A stretch of 64,000 nucleotides of DNA from positions 1 through 64,000 of the forward strand of contig NZ_CP144555.1 of NCBI RefSeq assembly GCF_036607905.1, written 5' to 3'. The DNA is from Streptomyces sp. SCSIO 75703 (GTDB lineage Bacteria; Actinomycetota; Actinomycetes; Streptomycetales; Streptomycetaceae). Of this stretch, positions 1-7,380 are shown piece after piece (position 1 is the stretch's first letter; each line of letters opens with the position of its first letter). The notes under the pieces are model-generated. The model searched no databases and was not told the origin of the DNA. It worked only from the letters and a program-made list of their open reading frames with translations. The position numbers and the translations under genes were made by a program.

Positions 1-36
1 GGCGGTACGCGGGGCGGTACGCGGGGCGGTACGCAG
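1..36. repeat. 12-bp tandem repeat, 3 copies
   Basis: The window opens inside a tandem repeat of GGCGGTACGCGG, two perfect copies and a third with one change. The array may extend upstream of the window. No function is visible. Confidence 0.7.
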
Positions 37-56
37 GAGCCGGGCCGGGACGGTGA

Positions 57-197
57 CCGTGCCCGTACCGGGTGCTGGTGCTGCCGGCCGGGAGGACCCG
101 GCGCCCCGGGGGCGAGCCGGTGCGGGTGGTCGTCCGCCGGTACCTGGGCGGCTTCCGCCGCGCGTTCGGGAACACGCCGGGGACGTACTCCCGTTGA
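57..197 (+). pseudogene. possible 3' remnant of an AraC-family regulator
   Basis: Reading in frame to a TGA at 195-197 gives a C-terminus containing FRRAFGNTPGTYSR, the typical end of an AraC-type second helix-turn-helix (F-x-R-x-F, then TP-x-x-Y/R). The same frame has a stop at 54-56 and the residues just before the motif do not look like the rest of the HTH, so this is either a frameshifted relic or the tail of a gene whose frame was broken in the repeats at 1-36. Called from a short motif only. Confidence 0.3.
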
Positions 198-293
198 TGC
201 GGGGATCGCCGGTGCCGTCCGGACGGTGCCGGTAGGGTCGAGGGCGCCACGGCCGGCCGGGGAGCAACAAAAAAGAGGGGCGGGAGGACAGGC

Positions 294-986
294 GTGTTGG
301 ACAGCGGGAGCGGCACGGACCGGACCGAGGACGTGCGGCGGTGGCTGCGGGGGCTGGAGGTGTTCGCGGGGCCGCTGGCCGACTTCGACCCCGCCCGTGT
401 TCCGGACGACCCCGTCGACCTGTTCCTGCACTGGCTGCGGGAGGCGGTCGCGGCGGGAGTGCCCGACGCGCACGCGATGACCTTGTCGACCGTGGGCGAG
501 GACGGCTGTCCCGACGCACGGGTCCTCCTGCTCAAGAACGTCGACGGCGACGGCTGGCAGTTCGCCGCCCACGCCCACAGCCCCAAGGGCCGCCAGCTCG
601 CCGCACGCCCCCGCGCCGCCCTCACCTTCTACTGGCCCCTCCAGGGACGCCAGGTACGCCTGCGCGGCACCGTGGAGGCCGCCGGGGCCGAGCCGAGCGC
701 CGCCGACCTGCTGGCCCGGTCACCGACGGCGCGGGCCGAGGCGCTGCTGGGCCGCCAGAGCGACCCTCTGACGGATGTACGCGACCGCGAGCGGGCCCTG
801 CGGGAGGCGGTGGCCCGCCTCGATGCGGACCCCGCCCTGATCAGCCCCGCCTGGACGCTCTACACCCTCGCCCCGCTCCAGGCCGAGTTCTGGCAGGCGG
901 ACCGGGGACGCCTGCACGACCGGCTGCGCTACGAACGCCCCGACACCACGAGCGGAAAGTGGCAGCACCACCGGCTGTGGCCGTGA
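294..986 (+). CDS. PNPOx-fold flavoprotein, PdxH (pyridoxamine 5'-phosphate oxidase)-like
   Basis: A 230-residue PdxH-like protein, expected to use FMN to oxidise pyridoxamine or pyridoxine 5'-phosphate to pyridoxal 5'-phosphate in the cytosol. Visible blocks in family order: DPVDLFLHWLREAV (about 39-52), AMTLSTV (61-67), RVLLLK (76-81), SPKGRQLA (96-103), ALTFYW (109-114), RQVRLRG (119-125), EFWQ (about 198), RLHDRLRY (206-213) and the C-terminal RLWP. The length fits PdxH. The usual PPxWGG segment before EFWQ is replaced by ISPAWTLYTLAP, so a paralog acting on another substrate (compare PhzG-type oxidases) is possible. GTG start chosen because GGGAGGA lies 5 bases upstream; a TTG follows directly. 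It stands alone on the plus strand. Confidence 0.8.
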   Translation: MLDSGSGTDRTEDVRRWLRGLEVFAGPLADFDPARVPDDPVDLFLHWLREAVAAGVPDAHAMTLSTVGEDGCPDARVLLLKNVDGDGWQFAAHAHSPKGRQLAARPRAALTFYWPLQGRQVRLRGTVEAAGAEPSAADLLARSPTARAEALLGRQSDPLTDVRDRERALREAVARLDADPALISPAWTLYTLAPLQAEFWQADRGRLHDRLRYERPDTTSGKWQHHRLWP

Positions 987-1031
987 GCGCGCGGCACCCA
1001 CTCCCCCGGCGCGTGGGGGCTGCCCCGGCGG

Positions 1032-1499
1032 TCAGCGCAGGGGGATGTCGCTGCCGTGGTCGGCTTCGGGGCGGGGACCGAGGATCCTGCGGTCGCTCTC
1101 GGCGATCGGGACGTCGTTGATGCTGGCCTCGCGGCGTTCCATCAGCCCGTGCGCGTCGAACTGCCAGAGTTCGTTGCCGTAGCTGCGCCACCACTGGCCG
1201 GCCGCGTCGTGCCACTCGTACTGGAAACGGACCGCGATACGGTTTCCGTCGAAGGACCACAGGCTCTTGCGCAGGGCGTAGTCGAGTTCCCGTTCCCACT
1301 TGGCGGTCAGGAAGCGGACGATCTCCTCACGGCCCGTCACGAACAGGTCCCGGTTACGCCAGACCGAATCGGGTGTGTAGGCGCAGGCCACACGGTGGGG
1401 GTCCCGGGTGTTCCACGCGTCCTCGGCCGCTTGCACCTTGCGGCGTGCGCTCTCTTCGGTGAACGGTGGAAACGGCGGTCGCGGCTCGCTCACGGGCAC
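1032..1499 (-). CDS. DUF1348 / SnoaL-like (NTF2-fold) protein
   Basis: A 155-residue single-domain protein of the DUF1348 family (NTF2-like cone fold). Hallmarks are [18 protein letters not shown] near the N-terminus, [34 protein letters not shown] and the late GNELWQFD with [11 protein letters not shown]. The biochemical role of the family is not established. The gene is divergent from the TetR gene at 1586, and the 86-base space between them holds two similar palindromes, so it is a likely target of that regulator. Start is GTG at 1499 or GTG at 1493; a GGAGGGGGAAG stretch upstream can serve either. Confidence 0.8.
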   Translation of the reverse strand: MPVSEPRPPFPPFTEESARRKVQAAEDAWNTRDPHRVACAYTPDSVWRNRDLFVTGREEIVRFLTAKWERELDYALRKSLWSFDGNRIAVRFQYEWHDAAGQWWRSYGNELWQFDAHGLMERREASINDVPIAESDRRILGPRPEADHGSDIPLR

Positions 1500-1513
1500 C
1501 CTTCCCCCTCCAG

Positions 1514-1529
1514 GAGAACGGTCGTTCTC
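1514..1529. promoter_or_regulatory. candidate TetR operator, copy 1
   Basis: A perfect 7-bp inverted repeat GAGAACG-GT-CGTTCTC just upstream of the DUF1348 start codon. A second related site lies at 1550-1565. Arm length, spacing and position between a TetR gene and its divergent neighbour are typical of TetR operators; binding is inferred. Confidence 0.6.
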
Positions 1530-1549
1530 GAATGGTGTCGACTACCGTA

Positions 1550-1565
1550 GGCAACGATCGTTCTC
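1550..1565. promoter_or_regulatory. candidate TetR operator, copy 2
   Basis: GGCAACGATCGTTCTC, whose core AACGATCGTT is palindromic and whose right half CGTTCTC is identical to that of the site at 1514-1529. It ends 20 bases before the regulator's start codon, so repressor bound here would block its own gene. Confidence 0.6.
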
Positions 1566-1585
1566 AACGTCAAGGAGACCCCCGC

Positions 1586-2146
1586 GTGCCGGCCCCGATC
1601 AGCGAAGAGCGGATCTCCCGTGACCGTGAAGCACTCCTTCAGGCCGCCGAGGCGCTCTTCTACGAGCGGGGCATCCAGGCGGTCGGCATGGACGCCGTCC
1701 GCGCGGCCTCGGGCGTGCCGCTGAAGCGGATCTACGCGCTCTTCGCGTCGAAGGAGGACCTGGTGGTCGCGGTGCTGCGGCACCGCGACCACCGGTGGCT
1801 GGCGAGCCTCGTGGAGTTCGTGGAACGGCACGAGGACCCCCGCGAACGGGTCCTGGCCCTCTTCGACTGGCTGGAACGGTGGTTCGCGCAGCCCGGTTTC
1901 CGCGGCTGCGCCTGGATCAACGCCTACGGCGAACTGGGTACCGCCTCCCCCGCGGTCCTCGCCGAAGTACGCTCACACAAAAGGGCCTTCCACCACCTGA
2001 TCACCCGCTGGGTCGGCGCCGTCACCGACGCCCCAGCCGGCCCGGTGTGCCTCCTGGCCGAGGGGGCCATCGTCACAGCATCCCTGACAGGAGACACCGA
2101 AGCCGCCCGGACCGGCCGAGCAGCCGCCGAGACACTCATCAACTGA
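1586..2146 (+). CDS. TetR-family transcriptional regulator
   Basis: A 186-residue TetR repressor. The N-terminal DNA-binding domain (about residues 12-60) reads REALLQAAEALFYERGIQAV, then DAVRAASGVPLKRIYALFASKEDLVVAVL, the classic helix-turn-helix followed by the Y-x-x-F-x-S/K-K-E/D signature. The remainder is the helical ligand-binding and dimer domain with RGCAWINAYGEL in the middle. Start is GTG at 1586, preceded by AAGGAG eight bases upstream; longer in-frame reading runs through the operator sites and is unlikely. Divergent from the DUF1348 gene, which it probably controls along with itself. The effector cannot be told. Confidence 0.85.
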   Translation: MPAPISEERISRDREALLQAAEALFYERGIQAVGMDAVRAASGVPLKRIYALFASKEDLVVAVLRHRDHRWLASLVEFVERHEDPRERVLALFDWLERWFAQPGFRGCAWINAYGELGTASPAVLAEVRSHKRAFHHLITRWVGAVTDAPAGPVCLLAEGAIVTASLTGDTEAARTGRAAAETLIN

Positions 2147-2149
2147 CCC

Positions 2150-3110
2150 CCCTCCCCCCACAACCGCACACGACGACGGTGCGCAACTCCCCACACAACA
2201 GCACCCAACAGCACCCGGCGACACCCGGCGACGCCCGGCAGCACCCGGCGACGCTCGGCAGCACCCGGCGGCACCCGGCGGCACCCGGCGACGCTCGGTG
2301 GGCTCGGCGGCGCCCGGCGACGGTGTACAGCGGCGCGCCGCAGCCATGTTCGGCGGGGCCCGGCAACGCCCCGCGGCGCCCGGCGGGGCGCGGCGACGCC
2401 CGGCGGGGCGCGGCGACGCCCGGCGGGCTCGGTGGGCTCGGCGGCGTTCCGTGGGGCCCGGCGGCAGCCGGCGACGCTCGACAGCGGCCGGTGGCGGTGT
2501 ACAGCGGCGCGCCGCAGCGGGGCTCGGCGGGGCCCGGTGGGGCGCGGCGACGCCCGGTGGGGCTCGGTGGGCTCGGCGACGCTCGACAGCGCCCGGCGGC
2601 GTTCGGTGGGGCCCGGCGGCGCCCGGCGGGGCGCGGCGGCACCCGGCGGGGCTCGGTGGGGCTCGGTGGGGCTCGGTGGGGCCCGGCGACGCTCGACAGC
2701 GCCCGGCGACGCTCGGTGGGCTCGGCGGCGTTCCGTGGGGCCCGGCGGCAGCCGGCGACGCTCGACAGCGGCCGGTGGCGGTGTACAGCGGCGCGCAGCA
2801 GCGGGGCGCGGCGGGCGCGGCGACGCCCGGCGGGGCTCGGTAGGGCTCGGTGGCGTTCGACAGCGGCCGGCGACGGTGTGCAGCGGCACGCAGCAGCGAT
2901 GTTCGGCGGGGCTCGGCGACGCTCGACAGCGCCCGGCGGCGTTCGGCGGTGCCCGGAGGGGCGCGGCGACGCCCGGAGGGGCGCGGCGGCACCCGGCGAC
3001 GCTCGACAGCGGCCGGCGGCGGCGCCCGGTGGCGTTCGGTGGGGCTCGGTGGCGCGCAGCAGCGGTGTTCGGCGGCGCCTTGGACCAGGAGACGGGGGCG
3101 GCCGGGGCCC
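2150..3110. repeat. GC-rich degenerate repeat tract with an 82-bp direct repeat
   Basis: Almost entirely built from shuffled short words (GGCGACGCCCGGCG, CTCGGTGGGGCCCGG, GACGCTCGACAGCG, CGGTGTACAGCGGCGCGC). An 82-bp block at 2431-2512 recurs without change at 2715-2796. Stop codons are rare in several frames on both strands, so long ORFs appear in parallel, but all encode arginine/alanine/glycine/proline-rich low-complexity strings with no family resemblance. I see no gene. Expansion by slippage or unequal crossing-over is the simplest origin. From about 3120 it grades into GGTTCCGGTTCCGG-type hexamer repeats. Confidence 0.85.
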
Positions 3111-3218
3111 GCGGCGGTCTTCAGGCCCCGGCCGGTCCCGGTCCCGGTCCCGGCTTCGGCTTCGGAACCGGTTCCGGTTCCGGTTCCGGTTTTGCGGGCG
3201 GGTTTCTTCGCGGTTCGG

Positions 3219-3599
3219 TCAGCAGCCGCTGCCGATACGCAGGGAGGTCATCTTGTCGTTGAAGTGCGAGGCCACGGCCGCTTCGGACTTGCCCGCCGCG
3301 ATGGTGAACATGCAGCCGACGTAGTTGGAGTGCTCGTACACGCTGACCGTTTTGCCGGTACGGTTCCAGTACGAGGTCATGCGGTCGTTCATGTAGTCAC
3401 CGACGTTGGGATTCGACGAGGTGTAGTGCCGGAAGTCACCCCGGTAACTGGACTGCTCCCAGACACAGAAGGACCCGGACGGACACTGCCCGGAGTCAGC
3501 CGCCACCGGATGCGCAGTCATGGTGGCGGTGGCGGCAGTGAACGCCAGAACGGCCGCGGCGGCCCGCAGACGCGTGGAGAAACCCCTGAATCGGACCAT
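3219..3599 (-). CDS. secreted peptidase inhibitor family I36 (beta/gamma-crystallin-like)
   Basis: A 126-residue exported protein. A Sec signal peptide fills residues 1-33 (MVRFRGFSTRLR charged start, AAAAVLAF hydrophobic core, cleavage after HPVAA). The mature part has two crystallin-like halves, CPSGSFCVWEQSSYRGDFRHY and VSVYEHSNYVGCMFTI, with four cysteines suited to disulfides. This is the pattern of the Streptomyces metalloproteinase inhibitor SMPI family (I36). Start is ATG at 3599, seven bases after CGGAG; in-frame codons further upstream would place charged sequence ahead of the signal peptide. It lies alone between a repeat tract and the insertion-sequence array. Confidence 0.75.
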   Translation of the reverse strand: MVRFRGFSTRLRAAAAVLAFTAATATMTAHPVAADSGQCPSGSFCVWEQSSYRGDFRHYTSSNPNVGDYMNDRMTSYWNRTGKTVSVYEHSNYVGCMFTIAAGKSEAAVASHFNDKMTSLRIGSGC

Positions 3600-3810
3600 G
3601 CTTTTCTCCGTTTCGTTTTCCGTGGTCGACCACATGAAGCCAACCGGGAGCAGCGTAGGAATACCGCCGGCCGACCGGCAATACGCCCTCGGAACGACCC
3701 ATTCGACGCACAAAGGTTTCCCCCCTTGATTTCCGGGGCCCCTTCACATTCCCGGAAAGCAGAGGCAGTCAACACGAACAGGTGACACCCCAGCGCCCGA
3801 CGGCGCCCCC

Positions 3811-3909
3811 CAGTACCTCCCAGTACCTGGCGAGGCCTCACGGTGCCTCCCGGTGCCTGGCGAGGCCTGGCGGTGCCTCCCGGTGCCTGGCGAGGCCCGG
3901 CGGTGCCTA
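3811..3909. repeat. 30-bp tandem repeat, three copies plus 9 bp
   Basis: Units start at 3811, 3841 and 3871 with a partial fourth at 3901. Each is itself built from two halves (CGGTGCCTCC and CGGTGCCTGG) followed by CGAGGCCTGG. The partial fourth copy is interrupted exactly where the left end of the IS5-type element begins, so that element inserted into the minisatellite or at its edge. Confidence 0.85.
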
Positions 3910-3977
3910 GGAACTGTCCGGCCGATCATGAGACTTGCTAATCTCCCAGTCGCCTGGAAGGGGTTGCTGCAGTGGTG

Positions 3978-4193
3978 ATGGCTCGTGAGGCTGCCGTGGC
4001 AATGGTGCAGAAGATCATGGACGCGGACTACGCCGACGATGCCGAGGCCGCCGACGCGCTGGAGGCGTTGGGCAGGCTCCTCGGCTGTCCAAGTGGCCGT
4101 ATCGGCGACTTGATCTTCTGGCCGAGTGGGCCGGAGCCCACAGCCGCTGAAGTGGTCGAACAGGCTCTGGAGCACCGGCCTTTCATGCTGTGA
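3978..4193 (+). CDS. small Im9/colicin-immunity-like ('e9imm') protein, IS passenger
   Basis: A 71-residue acidic protein resembling the Colicin_Pyocin (E9 immunity, Im9-like) family: EAAVAMVQKIMDADYADDAEAADALEALGRLLGCPSG, then IGDLIFWPSGPEPTAAEVVEQAL, the spacing of a four-helix Im protein with its acidic binding helix. Immunity proteins of this fold bind and block colicin-type DNases; that role here is inferred. An alternative GTG start lies at 3972, with AAGGGG upstream. It sits inside the inverted repeats of the IS5-type element, convergent to and 5 bases from the transposase stop. No toxin gene is nearby. Confidence 0.6.
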   Translation: MAREAAVAMVQKIMDADYADDAEAADALEALGRLLGCPSGRIGDLIFWPSGPEPTAAEVVEQALEHRPFML

Positions 4194-4198
4194 CGGCA

Positions 4199-5139
4199 TC
4201 AAACCCGTAGCCAGATGATCACCGCTGCCACGGTGACCGTGCCGAGGAAGACATAGCCGCGCTTGTCATACCGGGTCGCGACGGCACGGGAAATCTTCAG
4301 CCTGTTGATGGCCCGCTCGACGGTGTTGCGCTTCTTGTACCGCTCTTCGTCGAAGCCTGGGGCAGTCCGCCTCGTGATCCTTTGCGAGGCGGGCGGCCCG
4401 GCTGTCGGTCTTCTCCGGGATGGCGTGCCGGACGCCGCACCGCCGCAGGTACTCACGACAGGGACTGTTGCTGTAGGCCTTGTCGGCCGCGACGCTGTCG
4501 GGTTTCTTGCGGGGCCTGCCCGGTCCGAGCCGCGGGACCCGGATCTTCCCCAGCACCGGGATGAACTGTGTGCAGTCGGCCCGCTGCCCCGGCGTGACGA
4601 TCAGGGAAAACGGACGGCAGCGGCTGTCCGCGCTCAGATGGGCCTTGCCGGTGAAACCGCCGCGCGAACGACCCAGGCCTTCGCCTCCCGCGCCACCTCC
4701 GCCAGCCGGCCGACAGGCTCTGCCACGGAATTTCGTCCTGATGTTCCAGCCCCTCGCCCCCCTTTGAGGCGGCGAGGGCCGGCGGCGGGTCGGTGCGGGC
4801 ACCAGCCGCATGCTGATGCGCTCGGACGATGGTGGAGTCCACCGAGATGTCCCAGTCGATCTCCCCTGCCGCGTCGACCGCGGCTTGAACCTGCTGCAGC
4901 AGCCGTTCCCAGGTTCCGTCAGCGGACCAGAGCCGATGGCGCTCGTAGACCGTCTTCCACGGACCGAACCACTCCGGCAAATCACGCCAGTGCACCCCGG
5001 TCCGTACCCGGTACAGAATCCCGTTGATCACCTGCCGGTGATCACGCCACCGCCCACACCGCCCGTTGCTCACCGGCAGGAACGGCCGCAGCCGCTCCCA
5101 CTCGGCATCCGAAAGACCGCCTCGCTCACCCTGCCCCAC
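4199..5139 (-). pseudogene. IS5-family transposase, two frame breaks
   Basis: The N-terminal part (GTG at 5139) is a clear IS5/DUF4096-type start: LSDAEWERLRPFLP, GILYRVRTGVHWRDLP, then WDISVDSTIVRAHQHAAGAR, which carries the first catalytic Asp. After an A3G6 run at 4757-4765 the homology continues in a second frame (LGRSRGGFTGKAHLSAD, ADKAYSNSPC with the second Asp, IPEKTDSRAARL). Near 4350-4388 it moves to a third frame (PGFDEERYKKRNTVERAINRLK with the catalytic Glu, ending VAAVIIWLRV). The second break matches a net loss of two bases relative to family members and looks like decay; the first could be decay or programmed slippage. Confidence 0.75.
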
Positions 5140-5195
5140 ACACAGGGCAACGATCCGATCAGGCGACCGTCACATGATCGGCCGGACAGCTCCTA

Positions 5196-6318
5196 GTGAC
5201 CTGAGTCGGAGATTCGTCGTTGGTTCGGTATGAGTCGTCCGGGTCCGAAGATTCCGCCGCTGTCGGTGACTGATGCCCAACGAGCCGCGCTGGAGGGCTG
5301 GGTCCGTCGTCGCACGACGGCCCAGGCTCTGGCCTTGCGGTCGCGGATCGTGCTGGAGTGCGCCGAGGGGTACTCGATCATGGAGGTGTCCCGCCGGCTG
5401 AGGGTCAGTCCGGACACGGTCCGCACCTGGCGGCGCCGCTTCCTCGAACGAGGCCTGGACGGCCTGTGTGACGACCCGCGTCCGGGCGTCCCGCGCAAGA
5501 TCACTGACGCGGACGCCGAGCGGGTCATCGTCAAGACGCTTGAGGAGAAGCCGAAGAACGCCACCCATTGGTCGACCAGATCGATGGCGGCCGCCACCGG
5601 GATGTCGCAGTCGACGATCTCGCGGATCTGGCGGGCGTTCGCCCTGGCCCCGCACCGCTCACAGACCTTCAAGCTGTCCACCGACCCGCTGTTCGTCGAC
5701 AAGGTCCGCGACGTCGTCGGCCTCTACCTCGACCCGCCGGAGAAGGCCCTGGTCCTCTGCGTGGACGAGAAGTCCCAGATCCAGGCCCTGGACCGCTCCC
5801 AGCCCGTCCTGCCGATGATGCCCGGCGTCCCTGAACGCCGCAGCCACGACTACGTCCGAGCGGGCACGACCACCCTGTTCGCCGCCTTGGAAGTGGCGAC
5901 CGGAAAAGTCATCGGCTCGCTCCACCGCCGCCACCGGTCCGTCGAGTTCAAGAAGTTCCTCACCAAACTCGACAAGGAAGTCCCCGCCGGCCTTCAGGTC
6001 CACCTGATCCTCGACAACTACGCGACGCACAAGACGCCCGAGATCAAGAAGTGGCTGCTGGCCCACCCGCGCTTCCACCTGCACTTCACACCTACCAGCG
6101 CGTCGTGGCTGAACCTGGTCGAGCGGTGGTTCGCCGAACTCACACAGAAGAAGCTCAAGCGCGGAGTACACCGCTCCGTCCAGGCTCTCGAACGCGACAT
6201 CCGGGCCTGGCTGGCCGACTGGAACGACCAACCCAGGCCCTTCATCTGGACCAAAACGGCCGACGAAATCCTCGACAAAGTCGCCGCCTACTGCCACCGA
6301 ATCTCTGACTCAGGTCAC
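5196..6318. mobile_element. IS630-family insertion sequence
   Basis: Ends match as GTGACCTGAGTCGGAGATTC at 5196 and GTGACCTGAGTCAGAGATTC read inward from 6318, one mismatch in 21 bases. It is flanked by TA on both sides (5194-5195 and 6319-6320), the target duplication known for IS630. It abuts the IS5-type element with no extra base: the left TA is the same TA that flanks that element. The encoded transposase is full length, so this copy may be active. Confidence 0.85.
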
Positions 6319-6321
6319 TAG
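5230..6321 (+). CDS. IS630-family transposase, intact
   Basis: A 363-residue DDE transposase. The N-terminal winged/homeo-like HTH region holds LRSRIVLECAEGYSIMEVSRRLRVSPDTVRTWRRRF (about 36-71). The catalytic core has LCVDEKSQ (first Asp, about 177), LILDNYATHKTP (second Asp, about 262) and TSASWLNLVERWFAELTQKKLKRG with the third acidic residue. The stop codon TAG at 6319-6321 is not element DNA: its TA is the duplicated target and its G is the neighbouring base, so the reading frame is closed by the insertion site. It ends convergently on the IS481 transposase within one CTAG. Confidence 0.9.
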   Translation: MSRPGPKIPPLSVTDAQRAALEGWVRRRTTAQALALRSRIVLECAEGYSIMEVSRRLRVSPDTVRTWRRRFLERGLDGLCDDPRPGVPRKITDADAERVIVKTLEEKPKNATHWSTRSMAAATGMSQSTISRIWRAFALAPHRSQTFKLSTDPLFVDKVRDVVGLYLDPPEKALVLCVDEKSQIQALDRSQPVLPMMPGVPERRSHDYVRAGTTTLFAALEVATGKVIGSLHRRHRSVEFKKFLTKLDKEVPAGLQVHLILDNYATHKTPEIKKWLLAHPRFHLHFTPTSASWLNLVERWFAELTQKKLKRGVHRSVQALERDIRAWLADWNDQPRPFIWTKTADEILDKVAAYCHRISDSGH

Positions 6322-7274
6322 GTGTATTGACCCGCAGCGTTGTTGACACGGCTGATGGGCGGGTGTCCGTCCAGTGCGGTGTGGCAGCGGTGGTGGTTGT
6401 AGGTGTGGAGGAAGTCTGCCAGGGCTTCGGTCCGTTCGGTGTTTGAGGTGTAGGGCCGCAGGTAGGCCCATTCGTCGAGCAGGGTGCGGTTGAAGCGTTC
6501 GACCTTGCCGTTGGTCTGCGGCCGGTAGGCCCGGGTCAGCTTGCCGGTCGCGCCGAGCTCGGCCAGGACTGCCTTCCAGGCCAGGCCCTTGCGGTAGGCC
6601 CAGGCGTTGTCGGTCAGCACCCGCTCGATCCGGGTGATGCCCTGGCTGTGGAAGAACGTGGCCGCGCGGGTGAGGAAGCCCGCGCAGGTCGCGGTCTTCT
6701 CGTCGCCGTGGATCTCGCTGTAGGCGAGGCGGGTGTGGTCGTCGACGGCGGAGTGGACGTAGTCGAAGCCCATGTTGTTGCGGGTGGCCCGGCCGGCCTG
6801 GCGGCCCAGCGCTTTGTGACCGCCGCCGTCGGGGATCCGGCCGAGTTTCTTCACGTCGACGTGGATGAGTTCCCCGGGACGCTCGCGTTCGTAGCGGCGG
6901 ATCAGCGTGCCGGTGGGGCGGTCGAGCCAGGCCAGGCGGTTGAGCCGGTGGCGGGTCAGGATCCGGTGGACGGTCGAGGCGGGCAGGCCCAGGATCGGGC
7001 CGATCCTGGCCGGCCCGAGCTTGCGGCTCTGTCGCAGGTCGCAGACGCGGGTTTCGACCGAGGCCGCGGTCCGGTGCGGCGTCGTGTGAGGCCGGCTCGA
7101 CCGGTCGTGCAGGCCCGCCTCGCCTTCAGCCCGCCACCTGCGGATCCATTTGTGAGCCGTGGCCCGGGAGATACCCATCTCGGCGGCCACGTGAGCGACC
7201 GGACGGCCTGAGCAGACACGTTCGACCAGCAGTCTTCTACCGAAGACGGTCAGCCGGGCATTACGGTGGGGCAC
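6318..7274 (-). CDS. IS481-family transposase
   Basis: A 318-residue transposase with an N-terminal HTH (PHRNARLTVFGRRLLVERVCSG, then VAHVAAEMGISRATAHKWIRRWRAEG, about 1-55) and an rve integrase core: ELIHVDVKKLGRIPDGG (first Asp), RVLTDNAWAYRKG (second Asp) and TNGKVERFNRTLLDEW (Glu). Start is GTG at 7274, the usual PHRNA start of the family, preceded by GGAGGT at four bases; the frame stays open upstream to 7358 but only through the element's end. Its stop TAG (6318-6320, complement) lies in the CTAG shared with IS630, so again the target site supplies the stop. Confidence 0.88.
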   Translation of the reverse strand: MPHRNARLTVFGRRLLVERVCSGRPVAHVAAEMGISRATAHKWIRRWRAEGEAGLHDRSSRPHTTPHRTAASVETRVCDLRQSRKLGPARIGPILGLPASTVHRILTRHRLNRLAWLDRPTGTLIRRYERERPGELIHVDVKKLGRIPDGGGHKALGRQAGRATRNNMGFDYVHSAVDDHTRLAYSEIHGDEKTATCAGFLTRAATFFHSQGITRIERVLTDNAWAYRKGLAWKAVLAELGATGKLTRAYRPQTNGKVERFNRTLLDEWAYLRPYTSNTERTEALADFLHTYNHHRCHTALDGHPPISRVNNAAGQYT

Positions 7275-7377
7275 GAAGACCTCCGTGCGGTGAGTTCCTA
7301 GACAGCTCCCACCACACCGGAGGTCTTCGCCATGTTCAAGATCCAGCAGTGTCAACAACGCTCGTGATCAATACACC
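6321..7377. mobile_element. IS481-family insertion sequence
   Basis: Ends read GGTGTATTGA at 6321 and, inward from 7377, the same ten bases, followed after a 5-base divergent stretch by AGCGTTGTTGACAC on both sides. A CTAG lies at each junction (6318-6321 and 7377-7380), in line with the CTAG preference documented for Bordetella IS481. The element abuts IS630 and carries an intact minus-strand transposase. Confidence 0.8.
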
Positions 7378-7380
7378 TAG

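Larger units (their letters stand above)
3910..5193. mobile_element. IS5-family (IS427-like) insertion sequence with a passenger gene
   Basis: Bounded by imperfect inverted repeats: GGAACTGTCCGGCCGATCAT at 3910 and GGAGCTGTCCGGCCGATCAT read inward from 5193, two mismatches in the first 23 bases. Both ends are flanked by TA inside a CTAG (3907-3910 and 5193-5196). At 1284 bp it is longer than usual for this group, because about 290 bp carrying a small immunity-like gene lie between the transposase stop codon and the left end. The transposase frame is broken, so movement would need help from a related intact copy. Confidence 0.75.

Noticed and set aside
1795-3324. Long open frames on both strands across the GC-rich repeat tract (up to about 500 codons)
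   Set aside because: Several frames are open at once, products are Arg/Ala/Gly/Pro low-complexity, and there is no ribosome site or family resemblance. The openness follows from repeats lacking stop triplets.
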